The notes: generated by a model from the sequence alone, not told the origin. DNA of 64,000 bases from Oceanobacillus zhaokaii (GCF_003352005.1 NZ_CP024848.1:1311001-1375000), one strand, 5' to 3'; counted from the stretch's first letter, positions 45,203 to 55,591 are shown. Program-made: numbers and translations.

Positions 45203-45252
45203 TATGCATAATATAGCAGTAAAACTTAATTAAATATGCATAAATATTAATA
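45203..45252 (+). promoter_or_regulatory. Pair of possible ArgR/AhrC operator boxes upstream of argC
   Basis: TATGCATAATATAGCAGT (45203-45220) and TATGCATAAATATTAATA (45235-45252) share TATGCATAA and are 32 bp apart, three helical turns. Both are AT-rich like ARG boxes, and they lie in the leader of an arginine operon. The match to the consensus is only approximate. Confidence 0.45.
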
Positions 45253-45338
45253 TTATTTTATAAATATACTTGCAAAAAGATACTTGTGAATTTATAATAA
45301 TGAATAATTCGAAAATACTGAGAGGGGAGATGGGGCGA

Positions 45339-46379
45339 TTGAAAAACGCAGCAATTATAGGTGGAACAGGATATGGCGCAATTGAACTAATTCGATTACT
45401 TCATACTCATAAGCATCTGCAAGTGAAAAAAATCATTTCACATTCACAGTTTGGCGAGCATATTACATCTGTTTATCCACATTTGACCGGATTTGTTGAG
45501 GAACCAATGGAAAAGTTAAAGATTACAAGCTTGATAGAAGAGGTTGATCTTATATTTTTTGCAACGCCGGCTGGTGTAGCGAAGGATCTTATTCCAAAAT
45601 TTGCACACTCAAGCGTACAATGCATCGATTTATCAGGGGATTTACGTCTTCACTCGAAGGAGCAATATGAAAAATGGTATGGGAAAGAAGCCGCGCCACA
45701 GGAAATATTAAATCAGGCTGTTTATGGATTGTCAGAAATTTATCAAGAACAAGTAAAAGAAGCAAAAATTATTTCGAATCCAGGTTGCTTTCCGACATCT
45801 GCTTTGCTTGGGCTAATCCCTGCAATAGAGCAGAAAGTAATTACTCCGAATCATATTGTTATTGACGGAAAAACGGCTGTATCTGGTGCTGGAAGAACGC
45901 CAACAGCAACGACACATTTTTCTGAGACGAATGAAAATATTACGCCATATAAAATCGGTAAACATCAACATATACCTGAAATTGATCAAACCTTATCAGA
46001 GTTAGCGCAGGAAACTATTTCTACCACATTTACCACCCATCTGATTCCGATGACGCGTGGCTTGATTTGTACAATATATGCTGAACTAGCAAGGGACATA
46101 ACAACGGAAGAGGTTATCCATCAATATCAAATCTATTATGAGAATCATCCATTTGTCCGAATTAAGGAAATTGGGATTTTTCCTACAACGAAGGATGTTT
46201 ATGGCAGTAATTTTTGCGATATTGGTTTGCATGTCGATGAGAGGACGAATCAGCTAATCATCGCCTCTGCAATTGACAATCTCGTAAAAGGTGCAGCAGG
46301 GCAGGCTATCCAAAACGCAAATTTAATGAATGGATGGGAAATAACAGAAGGATTAGATGCTATTCCTATTTTTCCATAA
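45339..46379 (+). CDS. argC: N-acetyl-gamma-glutamyl-phosphate reductase
   Basis: 346 residues. NADP-binding GGTGYGAIEL near residues 8-17, the catalytic Cys in SNPGCFPTSALLG (near 146) and HQHIPEIDQ with the catalytic His (near 210). Third step of arginine synthesis, reducing N-acetylglutamyl phosphate. The start is TTG 45339 (MKNAAIIGG...), which has GGGGAG 9 nt upstream and gives the usual length. An ATG at 45330 would touch the ribosome site. First gene of argCJBD-carB. Confidence 0.94.
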   Translation: MKNAAIIGGTGYGAIELIRLLHTHKHLQVKKIISHSQFGEHITSVYPHLTGFVEEPMEKLKITSLIEEVDLIFFATPAGVAKDLIPKFAHSSVQCIDLSGDLRLHSKEQYEKWYGKEAAPQEILNQAVYGLSEIYQEQVKEAKIISNPGCFPTSALLGLIPAIEQKVITPNHIVIDGKTAVSGAGRTPTATTHFSETNENITPYKIGKHQHIPEIDQTLSELAQETISTTFTTHLIPMTRGLICTIYAELARDITTEEVIHQYQIYYENHPFVRIKEIGIFPTTKDVYGSNFCDIGLHVDERTNQLIIASAIDNLVKGAAGQAIQNANLMNGWEITEGLDAIPIFP

Positions 46380-46395
46380 AGAAAGGGGACCCCAG

Positions 46396-47622
46396 ATGAT
46401 TGCAACGGAGGCGAAAGCTATTTTAAAAATAGAAGATGGGCATATCACAATGCCGAAAGGATTTTCCGCAGGTGGGCTGCATTGTGGAATAAGAAGAAAA
46501 AAATTAGATTTTGGCTGGATTCACTCAGAAAATCCCGCGACAACAGCAGGAGTTTACACATTAAATGCCTTTCAAGCAGCACCACTAAAGATAACGAAGG
46601 AATGCATTAATAAAAGCAAGGAAATTCAGACAGTAGTTGTCAATTCGGGAAATGCGAATTCATTTACGGGTAAGCAAGGTTTATTAGATGCATTAGAAAT
46701 GCAGGAACTGGCTGCGAAGAAAATGGGAGTGGACCTAAAGCATGTTGCTGTAGCATCAACTGGTGTTATTGGCGTTTCCTTGCCAATGGATAAAATACGT
46801 ACCGGGATCCAGTCAATTGGCAACCCGGATCATGAAGGCGTAGAGAATTTTGAAGAGGCGATTTTAACAACGGATACTGTTACAAAGCATATCGCAGTAC
46901 AATTAGAGATTGATGGAAAAACGATTACAATAGGTGGCGCAGCAAAGGGATCGGGAATGATCCACCCAAATATGGCGACGATGCTCGGCTTTATTACCAC
47001 TGACGCTGCAGTTGAAGCTGATAGTTTACAAAATGCGTTACGTACTGTAGTCGATAAGTCATTTAACATGATTACGGTCGATGGAGATAGCAGTACAAAT
47101 GATATGGTGCTGGTCATGGCAAATGGGCAGCAAAAAAATGAGCCATTAAATGAAGCGCATCCGAAGTGGTTGCTCTTTTTACAAGCTTTACAAATGGTTA
47201 GTGAGGGTTTATCCAAGTCAATTGCAGGTGATGGCGAAGGTGCTACTAAATTAATTGAGGCAAATGTAAAGGGAGCACCATCAGAACTTGCGGCGAAGCA
47301 GGTGGCAAAAGCAATTATTTCTTCTAATTTAGTGAAGACGGCAGTATATGGTGCAGATCCAAATTGGGGGAGAATCATCACTGCGATAGGATATAGTGAG
47401 CAACCGATTAATCCAGATAAAATATGTGTCTCACTTGGAGATATTGAGGTCGTGAGGGATGGTTGTCCAGTAGATTTCGATGAAGCTGATGGAAAGCGCT
47501 ACTTGGAAAAGGAAACGGTTTTGTTAAATGTCGATTTACAAAATGGAATAGGGGAAGCAACTGCATGGGGATGCGATTTAACCTATGATTATGTAAAAAT
47601 AAATGCTTCTTACCGAACATGA
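46396..47622 (+). CDS. argJ: Bifunctional glutamate N-acetyltransferase/amino-acid acetyltransferase
   Basis: 408 residues. The autoprocessing site is in GSGMIHPNMATMLGF, where cleavage before Thr would create the alpha and beta chains. It transfers acetyl from N-acetylornithine to glutamate and may also use acetyl-CoA, so it starts and recycles the acetyl cycle. ATG 46396 with AAAGGGGACC upstream. It lies 16 nt after argC. Confidence 0.95.
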   Translation: MIATEAKAILKIEDGHITMPKGFSAGGLHCGIRRKKLDFGWIHSENPATTAGVYTLNAFQAAPLKITKECINKSKEIQTVVVNSGNANSFTGKQGLLDALEMQELAAKKMGVDLKHVAVASTGVIGVSLPMDKIRTGIQSIGNPDHEGVENFEEAILTTDTVTKHIAVQLEIDGKTITIGGAAKGSGMIHPNMATMLGFITTDAAVEADSLQNALRTVVDKSFNMITVDGDSSTNDMVLVMANGQQKNEPLNEAHPKWLLFLQALQMVSEGLSKSIAGDGEGATKLIEANVKGAPSELAAKQVAKAIISSNLVKTAVYGADPNWGRIITAIGYSEQPINPDKICVSLGDIEVVRDGCPVDFDEADGKRYLEKETVLLNVDLQNGIGEATAWGCDLTYDYVKINASYRT

Positions 47623-47632
47623 GGTGATCAGC

Positions 47633-48433
47633 ATGAATGTAATTGTTTTAAAACTTGGTGGAAGTATTATGGCGAAGCTGCCTGAATCATTCTATAAAAT
47701 ATTGGTCGAACTAAAACGATCAGGACAATGCGAGCCAATTATCGTTCATGGTGGTGGGCCAGAAATAAATCAAACATTAAAACGGATGCAAGTGGAAAGT
47801 ACATTTATTGATGGATTACGTGTGACGACGAAAGAAGTATTAAATGTCGCAGAAATGGTTATGAGCGGTTCAATCAATAAGAAAATCGTCACTGATCTGC
47901 TAAAGGCGGGCACCGCGGCAATTGGGATTAGTGGAGTCGATAATTCCCTATTGCAGACTGAACCTATAGATGAAACAGGAAAAATGGGCTATGTCGGAAA
48001 GGTGATCAATGTCAATACATCGTTACTCACACATCTCATGAATCATGGCTCCATTCCTGTTATTTCACCAATTGGTATTGATGCTAAAGGGCAACATTAT
48101 AATATAAATGGTGATATTGCTGCAGCAGCTGTTGCGAGTGCAATAAAAGGGAACCTAGTTTTAATCAGTGACATCCCTGGGGTGATGGAAGATGTTAACA
48201 ATGAATCAATCATCCATAAACAGCTTACCGAAACAAAGATAGAAGCATTAATCACTGCTGGTGTAATCCATGGCGGAATGATTCCAAAGGTTCGTTCTGC
48301 TTTACAAGGATTGGCTGGAGGAGTAGAGGAATCGGTAATTATTAATGGTCTCTCACCAACCGATTTAAAGAGATATATTCAGGGTGAAGAAGTAGGAACC
48401 AAAATAATTAAAGAGGAGTTCTATCATGTCTGA
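47633..48433 (+). CDS. argB: Acetylglutamate kinase
   Basis: 266 residues, amino acid kinase fold. KLGGSIMAKL (phosphate loop), HGGGPEINQ (near 37-45), GLRVT, NINGDIAAAAVASAIKG-like segment and LISDIPGVMED. It phosphorylates N-acetylglutamate. ATG 47633 with GAGGTGATC upstream. Overlaps argD by 8 nt. Confidence 0.95.
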   Translation: MNVIVLKLGGSIMAKLPESFYKILVELKRSGQCEPIIVHGGGPEINQTLKRMQVESTFIDGLRVTTKEVLNVAEMVMSGSINKKIVTDLLKAGTAAIGISGVDNSLLQTEPIDETGKMGYVGKVINVNTSLLTHLMNHGSIPVISPIGIDAKGQHYNINGDIAAAAVASAIKGNLVLISDIPGVMEDVNNESIIHKQLTETKIEALITAGVIHGGMIPKVRSALQGLAGGVEESVIINGLSPTDLKRYIQGEEVGTKIIKEEFYHV

Positions 48434-49625
48434 AACTTTGCATACAACATCAGCAGTCATGAATACGTATAATCGATTTCCAATCACAATTGTGAAGGGG
48501 AAAGGGAGTTATGTTTGGTCTGATAATGGAGCACAATATTTGGATTATACATCTGGTATTGCGACATGTAATTTAGGTCATGTTCCAGAATATGTACAAG
48601 TAAAAGTTAAAAATCAGTTGGACCTTCTTTGGCATTGTTCTAACCTTTTTGAAATTCCTGCTCAACAAGAATTAGCACAATTGCTAGTCGATAATAGCTG
48701 CTTTGAAAAAGCATTTTTCTGTAATAGTGGTGCAGAGGCGAATGAGGCAGCAATAAAAATTGCGAAGAAGTATGCTAAAGATCATGGAAACGGGAAGCGG
48801 GTTGAAATTGTTACTTTTAGTCATTCGTTTCATGGGCGAACTGGATCGACAATGGCTGCAACAGCACAAACAAAAATCCATGAAGGGTTTACCCCATTGA
48901 CACCTGGTTTTCGCTATTTAACTTTGAATGATTCAAACGCTCTTAAAGAAATTGATAACGGAAAAACTGCTGCAGTACTGCTCGAACTTGTTCAAGGGGA
49001 AGGTGGGGTCAACCCAGTTGATATTTCTTGGATTAAGCAGCTTGAAACAATTTGTAAACAGCATGATATTTTATTGATGGTAGATGAGATACAAACCGGA
49101 ATCGGCAGAACAGGTTCATTATTTTCCTATGAACAATATGGAATTGAGCCGGATGTTATGACTTTAGCAAAAGGTCTGGGCTCAGGAATCGCAATTGGTG
49201 CATTGGTCGTAAAAGAGCCGGTAGCTGAATCATTCCAACCGGGAACACATGGTAGTACATTTGGAGGCAATCCAATTGCAATGACTGCAGGAATAGCAAC
49301 AATCGAAACCTTATTGGAAGAAGAGTTTCTATCAGATGTTGGAAGAAAATCGGAATGGCTCATAACTAGCTTAAAGAAATTGCAAGAATCATATTCTAGT
49401 ATCGAAGAGATTCGGGGTCTAGGTCTATTAATTGGTGTACAAATGACTGATGCTACGGGAAACTGGATAGCTAAGTTTAGAGAGAAAGGAATCCTTGTAT
49501 TATCAGCTGGAGAAAATGTATTACGAATTTTACCACCATTAACGACAACAAAAGAAGAGCTAGAGCAATTTATTGCTGCTTTTCAAGAATTACTAATCGA
49601 AAATGATAGTCAAACGAGTATATAA
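48426..49625 (+). CDS. argD: Acetylornithine aminotransferase
   Basis: 399 residues, class III PLP aminotransferase. FCNSGAEANEAAIKIA, SFHGRTGSTMAATA, LLMVDEIQTGIGRTG, and the PLP Lys in LAKGLGSGIAIGA (near 248). THGSTFGGNPIA follows. It converts N-acetylglutamate semialdehyde to N-acetylornithine. GAGGAG precedes the ATG within argB. Confidence 0.95.
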   Translation: MSETLHTTSAVMNTYNRFPITIVKGKGSYVWSDNGAQYLDYTSGIATCNLGHVPEYVQVKVKNQLDLLWHCSNLFEIPAQQELAQLLVDNSCFEKAFFCNSGAEANEAAIKIAKKYAKDHGNGKRVEIVTFSHSFHGRTGSTMAATAQTKIHEGFTPLTPGFRYLTLNDSNALKEIDNGKTAAVLLELVQGEGGVNPVDISWIKQLETICKQHDILLMVDEIQTGIGRTGSLFSYEQYGIEPDVMTLAKGLGSGIAIGALVVKEPVAESFQPGTHGSTFGGNPIAMTAGIATIETLLEEEFLSDVGRKSEWLITSLKKLQESYSSIEEIRGLGLLIGVQMTDATGNWIAKFREKGILVLSAGENVLRILPPLTTTKEELEQFIAAFQELLIENDSQTSI

Positions 49626-49664
49626 GCTCTAATTTTTGATTAAGTAAAGGGAGGGACTACAACA

Positions 49665-52600
49665 ATGGGAGAACATAAGAATTTGAACAAGGTGCTTGTG
49701 ATTGGTTCTGGACCAATTGTAATCGGCCAGGCAGCTGAATTCGACTATGCCGGTACACAAGCATGTTTAGCTTTAAAAGAAGAAGGAATAGAAGTTGTTC
49801 TCGTCAATAATAATCCAGCAACAATCATGACAGACACGAGTGTTGCGGATTATGTCTATATGGAGCCACTTGATATTCCTGCTTTAGAGAAAATTATTGC
49901 AAAAGAAAGACCAGATGGGATGATCGGCAGCTTAGGTGGGCAAACAGCTTTAAATTTAACGATCAAACTAGATGAACAAGGTATTTTAGAAAAATATAAT
50001 GTCGAGCTGCTTGGCACTTCTGTTTCGGCTATTCAAAATGGTGAAGACAGGGATAAATTCCGTCAGCTGATGATTGCAATCGAAGAGCCGATTGCCGAAT
50101 CAAAGGTTGTAGAATCAATTCAGGATGGATTGACATTTATTGAAGAAATTGGCTATCCAGTTATTCTTCGTCCTGCTTACACATTAGGTGGGGAAGGTGG
50201 TGGATTTGCCTATAATGAGGAAGAGTTTATCAATTTACTAGATAATGCAATTCAGTTGAGTCCGATTCACCAAGTTTTAGTTGAAAAAAGTATTAAAGGA
50301 TGGAAGGAAATCGAATTTGAAGTGATTCGCGATGCGGCTGATACATGTGTGATTGTTTGCGATATGGAAAATGTGGATTCTGTTGGTGTCCACACAGGCG
50401 ATTCGATTGTCGTTGCCCCCTCTCAAACCTTATCAGATGAACAATATCAGTTATTACGCGCTGCCTCGCTTAAAGTAATTCGAGCGTTAGAAATCGTTGG
50501 TGGATGTAATATTCAATTTGCATTACACCCAGAAACAAATGATTATTGTATTATTGAAGTGAATCCAAGGGTAAGCCGTTCCTCGGCACTAGCATCCAAA
50601 GCAACTGGATATCCGATTGCCCGGATTACAGCGAAATGTGCAATCGGCCATTATCTTCATGATATGATAAATCCAATTTCAGGGGAAACGTATGCAACCT
50701 TCGAACCAAAATTAGACTATGTTGTCGTTAAACTTCCACGATTCCCATTCGACAAATTTACAGAAGCAGACCGGACGCTAGGTACACAAATGAAAGCGAC
50801 TGGGGAAGTCATGGCGATGGATCTTACCTTTGCAGGGGCATTAAACAAAGCGATTCGATCCTTGGAAATGAATGTTACAAGTTTAAGCTGGCCAGGGATG
50901 ACGGAGCTAACATCAGCAGCAATTATTGAGCTTTTAAAGAAACCTAATGATTTGCGGCTGTTTGCGATTGGCGAAGCATTTAATCGGGATATGAATATGG
51001 AAGAAATACAGCGCTACACGGAAATAGACGCTTGGTTTTTAGAAAAGATAGCAGGAATTATTGCTTGTGAAAAGTCTCTGCAGCAGCTTGATTGGCCAGC
51101 TGTTTCTAAAGAAAAGCTATTGGAAGCGAAAAGTTTAAATATTAGTGATGAGCGGATATCGGCTTTGATTGGGACGACGGCGAGCAATTTGCGGAAATAT
51201 TATAAAGAAATAGAGTTGAATCCTGTATATAAGGAAGTAAAATCAGGTGTAAGCGGAACGGATACGATTCATTCCTACTATTATTCAACATGGCAGGGAG
51301 AAAGTGAAATACAAGTAGAGCCTGCACGTCCAAAAATACTTGTTCTCGGGTCTGGACCTATCCGCATTGGCCAAGGAATTGAGTTTGATTATTGCTCGGT
51401 CCACGCTGCCCAAACAGTGAAAAAGCTAGGGTATGAGGCTGTAATTATTAACAATAATCCAGAAACAGTCAGTACAGATTATAATATTGCGGATCATTTA
51501 TACTTTGAACCATTAGCAATTGAAGATGTGCTCAATGTTATTGAAAAGGAAAAGGTTGCTGGTGTGCTCATTCAATTCGGCGGACAAACTGCAATTAATT
51601 TAGCAAATGATTTAAAAACGGAAGGAATTCATATTTATGGAACCACGCCAGAACAGATTGATCAAATGGAGGATAGAGAACAGTTTTATGAAGTGCTGGA
51701 GAAGTTAGAAATCCCTCATATTAATGGAAGAATTGTTCATAATCCGGAAGAACTGACTACTTCAATTAAGGAATTAGGATTTCCTGTACTCATTCGCCCA
51801 TCCTATGTAATTGGTGGACAGTCGATGTTCATCTGTAATAAGGAAGAAGAATTAAGAAGCTATGTGCAGCGAATTCAAAAAGATACATTTAATCATTGCT
51901 GGCCATTATTGATCGATTCATATCTGCCAGGCTTAGAGTGCGAAATGGATGTAATTAGTGATGGCACTAATATTGTCATTCCTGGAATAATGGAGCATAT
52001 TGAAAGAGCTGGTGTCCATTCGGGAGATAGTATCAGCGTATTTCCCCCAATTACGATTACAGAGCAGATGAAGGAGCAAATGGTCGAGATGGCATCTAAG
52101 ATTAGCGGTGCAGTGCCAATTGTCGGCATAATGAACATTCAATTTGTCATCCATCAAGATATCATTTATGTTCTCGAGGTAAATCCTCGTTCATCAAGAA
52201 CTGTTCCTCTTATGAGTAAAGTTACTGGTATTCCAATTATAGAATGGGCAGTTAAGACCCAGCTTGGTACACCAATAAGTGAAATTACTGCGGATAGAGA
52301 TTTATTACCAGAACCAAATTACGTAACAATCAAAGCACCAATTTTCTCAGCGAGTAAATTAAAGGGTGTTGACCATGTCCTAGGGCCTGAAATGAAATCA
52401 ACCGGAGAAATAATAGGATTAGGATGGACAAAAAATCAAGCGTTGAAAAAGGTAGCCTCGTATATTGGTATTATTAAGGAAAACAGAAATGAGCCTATTC
52501 AATTATTCGTCTCGATTTCAGACCGGATGAAACAAGCTAGTCTTGAGCTGCTTCGTGAATTTGTCAAACTCGGATCCAATATCACTGCAACAGAAGGGAC

Positions 52601-52895
52601 TGCAGGATTTTTAGCGGAAAATGGAATTCATACGAGTACAATGCTGAAAAATAAAGCAGATTTACAGCACCATTGGCAGGAGAAAGCTCCTGATATTGTA
52701 TTGAATATTCCTAACCAAGGCAGGGAAAAAGAAAAAATCGGGTTCTATATACGCGAGTTGTCAGTCAGATACCAAACTCCATACTTTACTAGTTTAGAAA
52801 CATTACAAGCGATGATGGACTGCCAGCTAAATAATGTAGATGAAGTTCCTTTGTCAATCCAAGAATATCTAAGCCAAGTTACTGTGAAAAGCTAA
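49665..52895 (+). CDS. carB: Carbamoyl-phosphate synthase large subunit
   Basis: 1076 residues, full length, with two ATP-grasp halves. The first begins KVLVIGSGPIVIGQAAEFDYAGTQAC (about 9-34), the second KILVLGSGPIRIGQGIEFDYCSVH (about 562-585). A C-terminal MGS-like allosteric domain occupies about 930-1076. It makes carbamoyl phosphate using ammonia delivered by a small glutaminase subunit. It lies 39 nt after argD, so it is most likely the arginine-linked isozyme. The expected partners carA and argF are missing: in B. subtilis the order is argCJBD-carAB-argF. The ammonia source may be PyrAA or a CarA encoded elsewhere. Confidence 0.94.
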   Translation: MGEHKNLNKVLVIGSGPIVIGQAAEFDYAGTQACLALKEEGIEVVLVNNNPATIMTDTSVADYVYMEPLDIPALEKIIAKERPDGMIGSLGGQTALNLTIKLDEQGILEKYNVELLGTSVSAIQNGEDRDKFRQLMIAIEEPIAESKVVESIQDGLTFIEEIGYPVILRPAYTLGGEGGGFAYNEEEFINLLDNAIQLSPIHQVLVEKSIKGWKEIEFEVIRDAADTCVIVCDMENVDSVGVHTGDSIVVAPSQTLSDEQYQLLRAASLKVIRALEIVGGCNIQFALHPETNDYCIIEVNPRVSRSSALASKATGYPIARITAKCAIGHYLHDMINPISGETYATFEPKLDYVVVKLPRFPFDKFTEADRTLGTQMKATGEVMAMDLTFAGALNKAIRSLEMNVTSLSWPGMTELTSAAIIELLKKPNDLRLFAIGEAFNRDMNMEEIQRYTEIDAWFLEKIAGIIACEKSLQQLDWPAVSKEKLLEAKSLNISDERISALIGTTASNLRKYYKEIELNPVYKEVKSGVSGTDTIHSYYYSTWQGESEIQVEPARPKILVLGSGPIRIGQGIEFDYCSVHAAQTVKKLGYEAVIINNNPETVSTDYNIADHLYFEPLAIEDVLNVIEKEKVAGVLIQFGGQTAINLANDLKTEGIHIYGTTPEQIDQMEDREQFYEVLEKLEIPHINGRIVHNPEELTTSIKELGFPVLIRPSYVIGGQSMFICNKEEELRSYVQRIQKDTFNHCWPLLIDSYLPGLECEMDVISDGTNIVIPGIMEHIERAGVHSGDSISVFPPITITEQMKEQMVEMASKISGAVPIVGIMNIQFVIHQDIIYVLEVNPRSSRTVPLMSKVTGIPIIEWAVKTQLGTPISEITADRDLLPEPNYVTIKAPIFSASKLKGVDHVLGPEMKSTGEIIGLGWTKNQALKKVASYIGIIKENRNEPIQLFVSISDRMKQASLELLREFVKLGSNITATEGTAGFLAENGIHTSTMLKNKADLQHHWQEKAPDIVLNIPNQGREKEKIGFYIRELSVRYQTPYFTSLETLQAMMDCQLNNVDEVPLSIQEYLSQVTVKS

Positions 52896-52908
52896 TAAAA
52901 TGGATGTA

Positions 52909-52938
52909 AAAAAGCGAGGGTGAAGCCCCTCGCTTTTT
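52909..52938. terminator. Terminator shared by carB and the S9 peptidase gene
   Basis: AAAGCGAGGG/CCCCTCGCTTTTT stem with A run on the left and T run on the right, so it works for both convergent genes. Confidence 0.9.
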
Positions 52939-52981
52939 AATATCGGGAAACTGGATTCTATCCCCAGTCCATTTTGACTGG

Positions 52982-54985
52982 CTATAAATATTTATTAAAC
53001 CAGCGACAGATTTGCTCTAATCTTGCAATTCTCATGTTTGGATCACCACTCCGGCTCAACTCGTGATCTGCTCCAGGGAAGCGAACGAATTCCACATCTT
53101 TTCGTAAATGCTTTAAGGCGATAAATAACTGTTCACCTTGTTCAATTGGGCAACGATAATCCAATTCTCCATGCAAAATTAATAGCGGAGTTTCCACTTT
53201 GTCAGCAAATTTCAAAGGAGAAAAGTCCCATAATTTTGCAGGATTTTCTAATAAATCATAGCCGAGCTCCCATTTCGTAAAAAAGTAGCCAATATCACTT
53301 ACGCCATAAAAGCTCAACCAATTAGAAATAGAGCGCTGTGTTACGGCTGCTTTAAATCGATCTGTATGACCAACAATCCAGTTTGTCATAAAGCCACCAT
53401 AACTCCCACCTGTGACACCGAGTCGATTTTCATTAATATAAGGATAATGATCCAGTACATAATCGACTGCATCCATTAAGTCTTCATAGTCACGTCCACC
53501 ATAGTCCGATCGGACAGCATCAACAAATTTTTGTCCATAACCATGACTTCCCCGAGGATTTGTATACAGCACGACATAACCCTTTGCTGCAAGTAATTGA
53601 AGCTCATGGAAAAATGTCTGCCCATACATGGCATGTGGACCACCGTGCACTTCCAAAATTAACGGGTATTTCTTGTTCTCGTCAAATTCGTATGGTTTGA
53701 GAATCCAGCCTTGAATTTTCCATCCATCTTTAGTAGGTATCGTAATGGTTTCTGGATCCGTGACTGCAACTTCTTCGAGAAATGCTGCATTCGCATTGGT
53801 CAATCTAGTTAAATCTAAGTCCTTTCCTAGTTTATAGAAGTTACAAGGATTTGTAGGCGTACTAATACCTAAAATGAATGATTCGGAGTTCCTATCATAA
53901 GAAAATCCAAACACATGATTATCATTTTTATAAAGTACGGTTAACTCATGTTCGAGTGTAACTAGATAAAGTCCAGTTGCACCAAAGTCGGTAGCGAGAA
54001 AGAACAGTTTGTCCTCATTTTTGGACCAGATCGGACCATTAGTTGATTTACCTAATCTTGTATCACCGGCCATTGCATCTCCAAGTTCGATATCCCATGA
54101 ATCACTAAGACATGTCCGTTCACCAGTTGCAATATCAAAAACAAAGATTTCACTTAGTGTGGCACCATCATATTGATACTCATGACCAAAACTGGATATT
54201 TTATTTCCGCTTGGAGAGAATCTGGCATTGTAGTATATTCCTTTACTATCTGTTAATTTCGATAGCTTTTTAGTAGAAATATTGAAAAGGAATAAATCAA
54301 TTGTATTTTCATAGTCAGCACCGGGATTTAAGTTTGCAGTAAAAAGTAACTTTTCCCCATCAGGTGAAATATCTTGGAGACGATGGTCTTCGTCAGCGGT
54401 AGTGAGTTGTGTATACAATTCTTTCTCGATATCAAGAAGGATTATTTGGGTACGTTTATCATCATGAAATCCTTTTCCGTTTGATTTATATTGCAGACGA
54501 TTGACGAAAAGCGGTTCATTCCTTTTCTTCTCAAGCTCTTGTTGTTGTTCTTCTTTTGACAGCTCCTTTTGATTCTGAATATCATCATCTTTTTCAAGTA
54601 AAGCACTAAAGAGAATTTGCTTCCCATCTTTCGACCATATTGGGTTACTCGCTCCATATTTAAATGTTGTAAGCTGCCGTGCTTCACCGCCATCAGTATG
54701 AATGAGCCAAAGCTGGGATAGTCCGCTGCGATTGGATTGGAACACAGCGGTTTTCCCATCTGGAGAAAATGTTAAGTTACTGTTTCTATGATGACCAAAT
54801 GTCCATTGCTTCCTATTTGTTTCATTTACATTTTGAAAAAATAAATTAGCCTCATATTCATTATTTTCATTAATAATCGTTGATACATATGTATACGCTT
54901 TCCCGTCTGGAGTGAAATGTGGGTCACTAAATACTTCTAGTCTAGTTAAATCCTCTGCTTTCATTGGCCGTCTACTATTCGTCAT
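52982..54985 (-). CDS. S9-family serine peptidase (acylaminoacyl-peptidase/YuxL-like)
   Basis: 667 residues. An N-terminal beta-propeller (about 1-400, with repeated FSPDGK/FSPSGN/WSKDGK blade motifs) gates a C-terminal alpha/beta hydrolase domain. That domain shows HGGPHAMYGQ (oxyanion region), nucleophile Ser in GGSYGGFMTNW (near 518), Asp in HGELDYRCP and His in PGADHELSRSG. It cleaves short peptides or N-acylated residues; cytoplasmic, since no signal peptide is seen. AGGGGGA precedes ATG 54985. Confidence 0.92.
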   Translation of the reverse strand: MTNSRRPMKAEDLTRLEVFSDPHFTPDGKAYTYVSTIINENNEYEANLFFQNVNETNRKQWTFGHHRNSNLTFSPDGKTAVFQSNRSGLSQLWLIHTDGGEARQLTTFKYGASNPIWSKDGKQILFSALLEKDDDIQNQKELSKEEQQQELEKKRNEPLFVNRLQYKSNGKGFHDDKRTQIILLDIEKELYTQLTTADEDHRLQDISPDGEKLLFTANLNPGADYENTIDLFLFNISTKKLSKLTDSKGIYYNARFSPSGNKISSFGHEYQYDGATLSEIFVFDIATGERTCLSDSWDIELGDAMAGDTRLGKSTNGPIWSKNEDKLFFLATDFGATGLYLVTLEHELTVLYKNDNHVFGFSYDRNSESFILGISTPTNPCNFYKLGKDLDLTRLTNANAAFLEEVAVTDPETITIPTKDGWKIQGWILKPYEFDENKKYPLILEVHGGPHAMYGQTFFHELQLLAAKGYVVLYTNPRGSHGYGQKFVDAVRSDYGGRDYEDLMDAVDYVLDHYPYINENRLGVTGGSYGGFMTNWIVGHTDRFKAAVTQRSISNWLSFYGVSDIGYFFTKWELGYDLLENPAKLWDFSPLKFADKVETPLLILHGELDYRCPIEQGEQLFIALKHLRKDVEFVRFPGADHELSRSGDPNMRIARLEQICRWFNKYL

Positions 54986-55084
54986 TTAAATCCCCCTAAC
55001 AATCAGAACTTTACATTATTCTAAACTGTTTCGACTCTCGAATCAATTTATTTGCAAATATGAAAATAGAGCAGCATATTCTTT

Positions 55085-55591
55085 CTAATTCTTTAATTGC
55101 ATTAAGAATTGCTCTAATTGACTTGGAGAATGAAAGATTAGGATGGTTTTGTCCTGAAACTGATTTAGCTTCTGATAGATTAAAGGAGTTTGATTCTGAT
55201 TAAATCGCATTACCCAGTTGAAAAACTCCCAATCTATTTTTTCAGGACAATCCTTGCCCATATCAGTTCTTGTTTTATTATGGTACTGGATTCTTCGCTT
55301 AATTATTCCATATAAGTAGCGAATGGTTCGATAATGCAGGAGAATTATTGTATCTGCTGGATGTAACCGAGAATCAATCGTCGCACTGTAATTCCCATCA
55401 ATTATCCATCGCTCTTTTTCTAAGATTTTGCTTTGTTTTGTTATAAAGCTTTCTCTGTCAAGGGGTTGCCAGCCAGGTTGCCAGTGAATTGCATCGAGAT
55501 GATAAACAGGGATATTCAGTATTGATCCCAGATTTTTTGCTAATGTAGATTTTCCTGCACCACTGCCGCCAAGTATTAAAATTTTTCTCAT
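55085..55591 (-). CDS. P-loop NTPase of the DNA topology modulation (FlaR-like)/adenylate kinase-like family
   Basis: 168 residues. Walker A GGSGAGKST is at residues 8-16, with the kinase-like YHLDAIHWQPGWQ region, IDGNYSATIDSRL and a lid-like RIQYHNKTRTDMGKDCPEKI. Proteins of this kind are annotated as FlaR or as small nucleoside kinases; the actual substrate is unknown. GGAAGGT lies before ATG 55591. Confidence 0.78.
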   Translation of the reverse strand: MRKILILGGSGAGKSTLAKNLGSILNIPVYHLDAIHWQPGWQPLDRESFITKQSKILEKERWIIDGNYSATIDSRLHPADTIILLHYRTIRYLYGIIKRRIQYHNKTRTDMGKDCPEKIDWEFFNWVMRFNQNQTPLIYQKLNQFQDKTILIFHSPSQLEQFLMQLKN

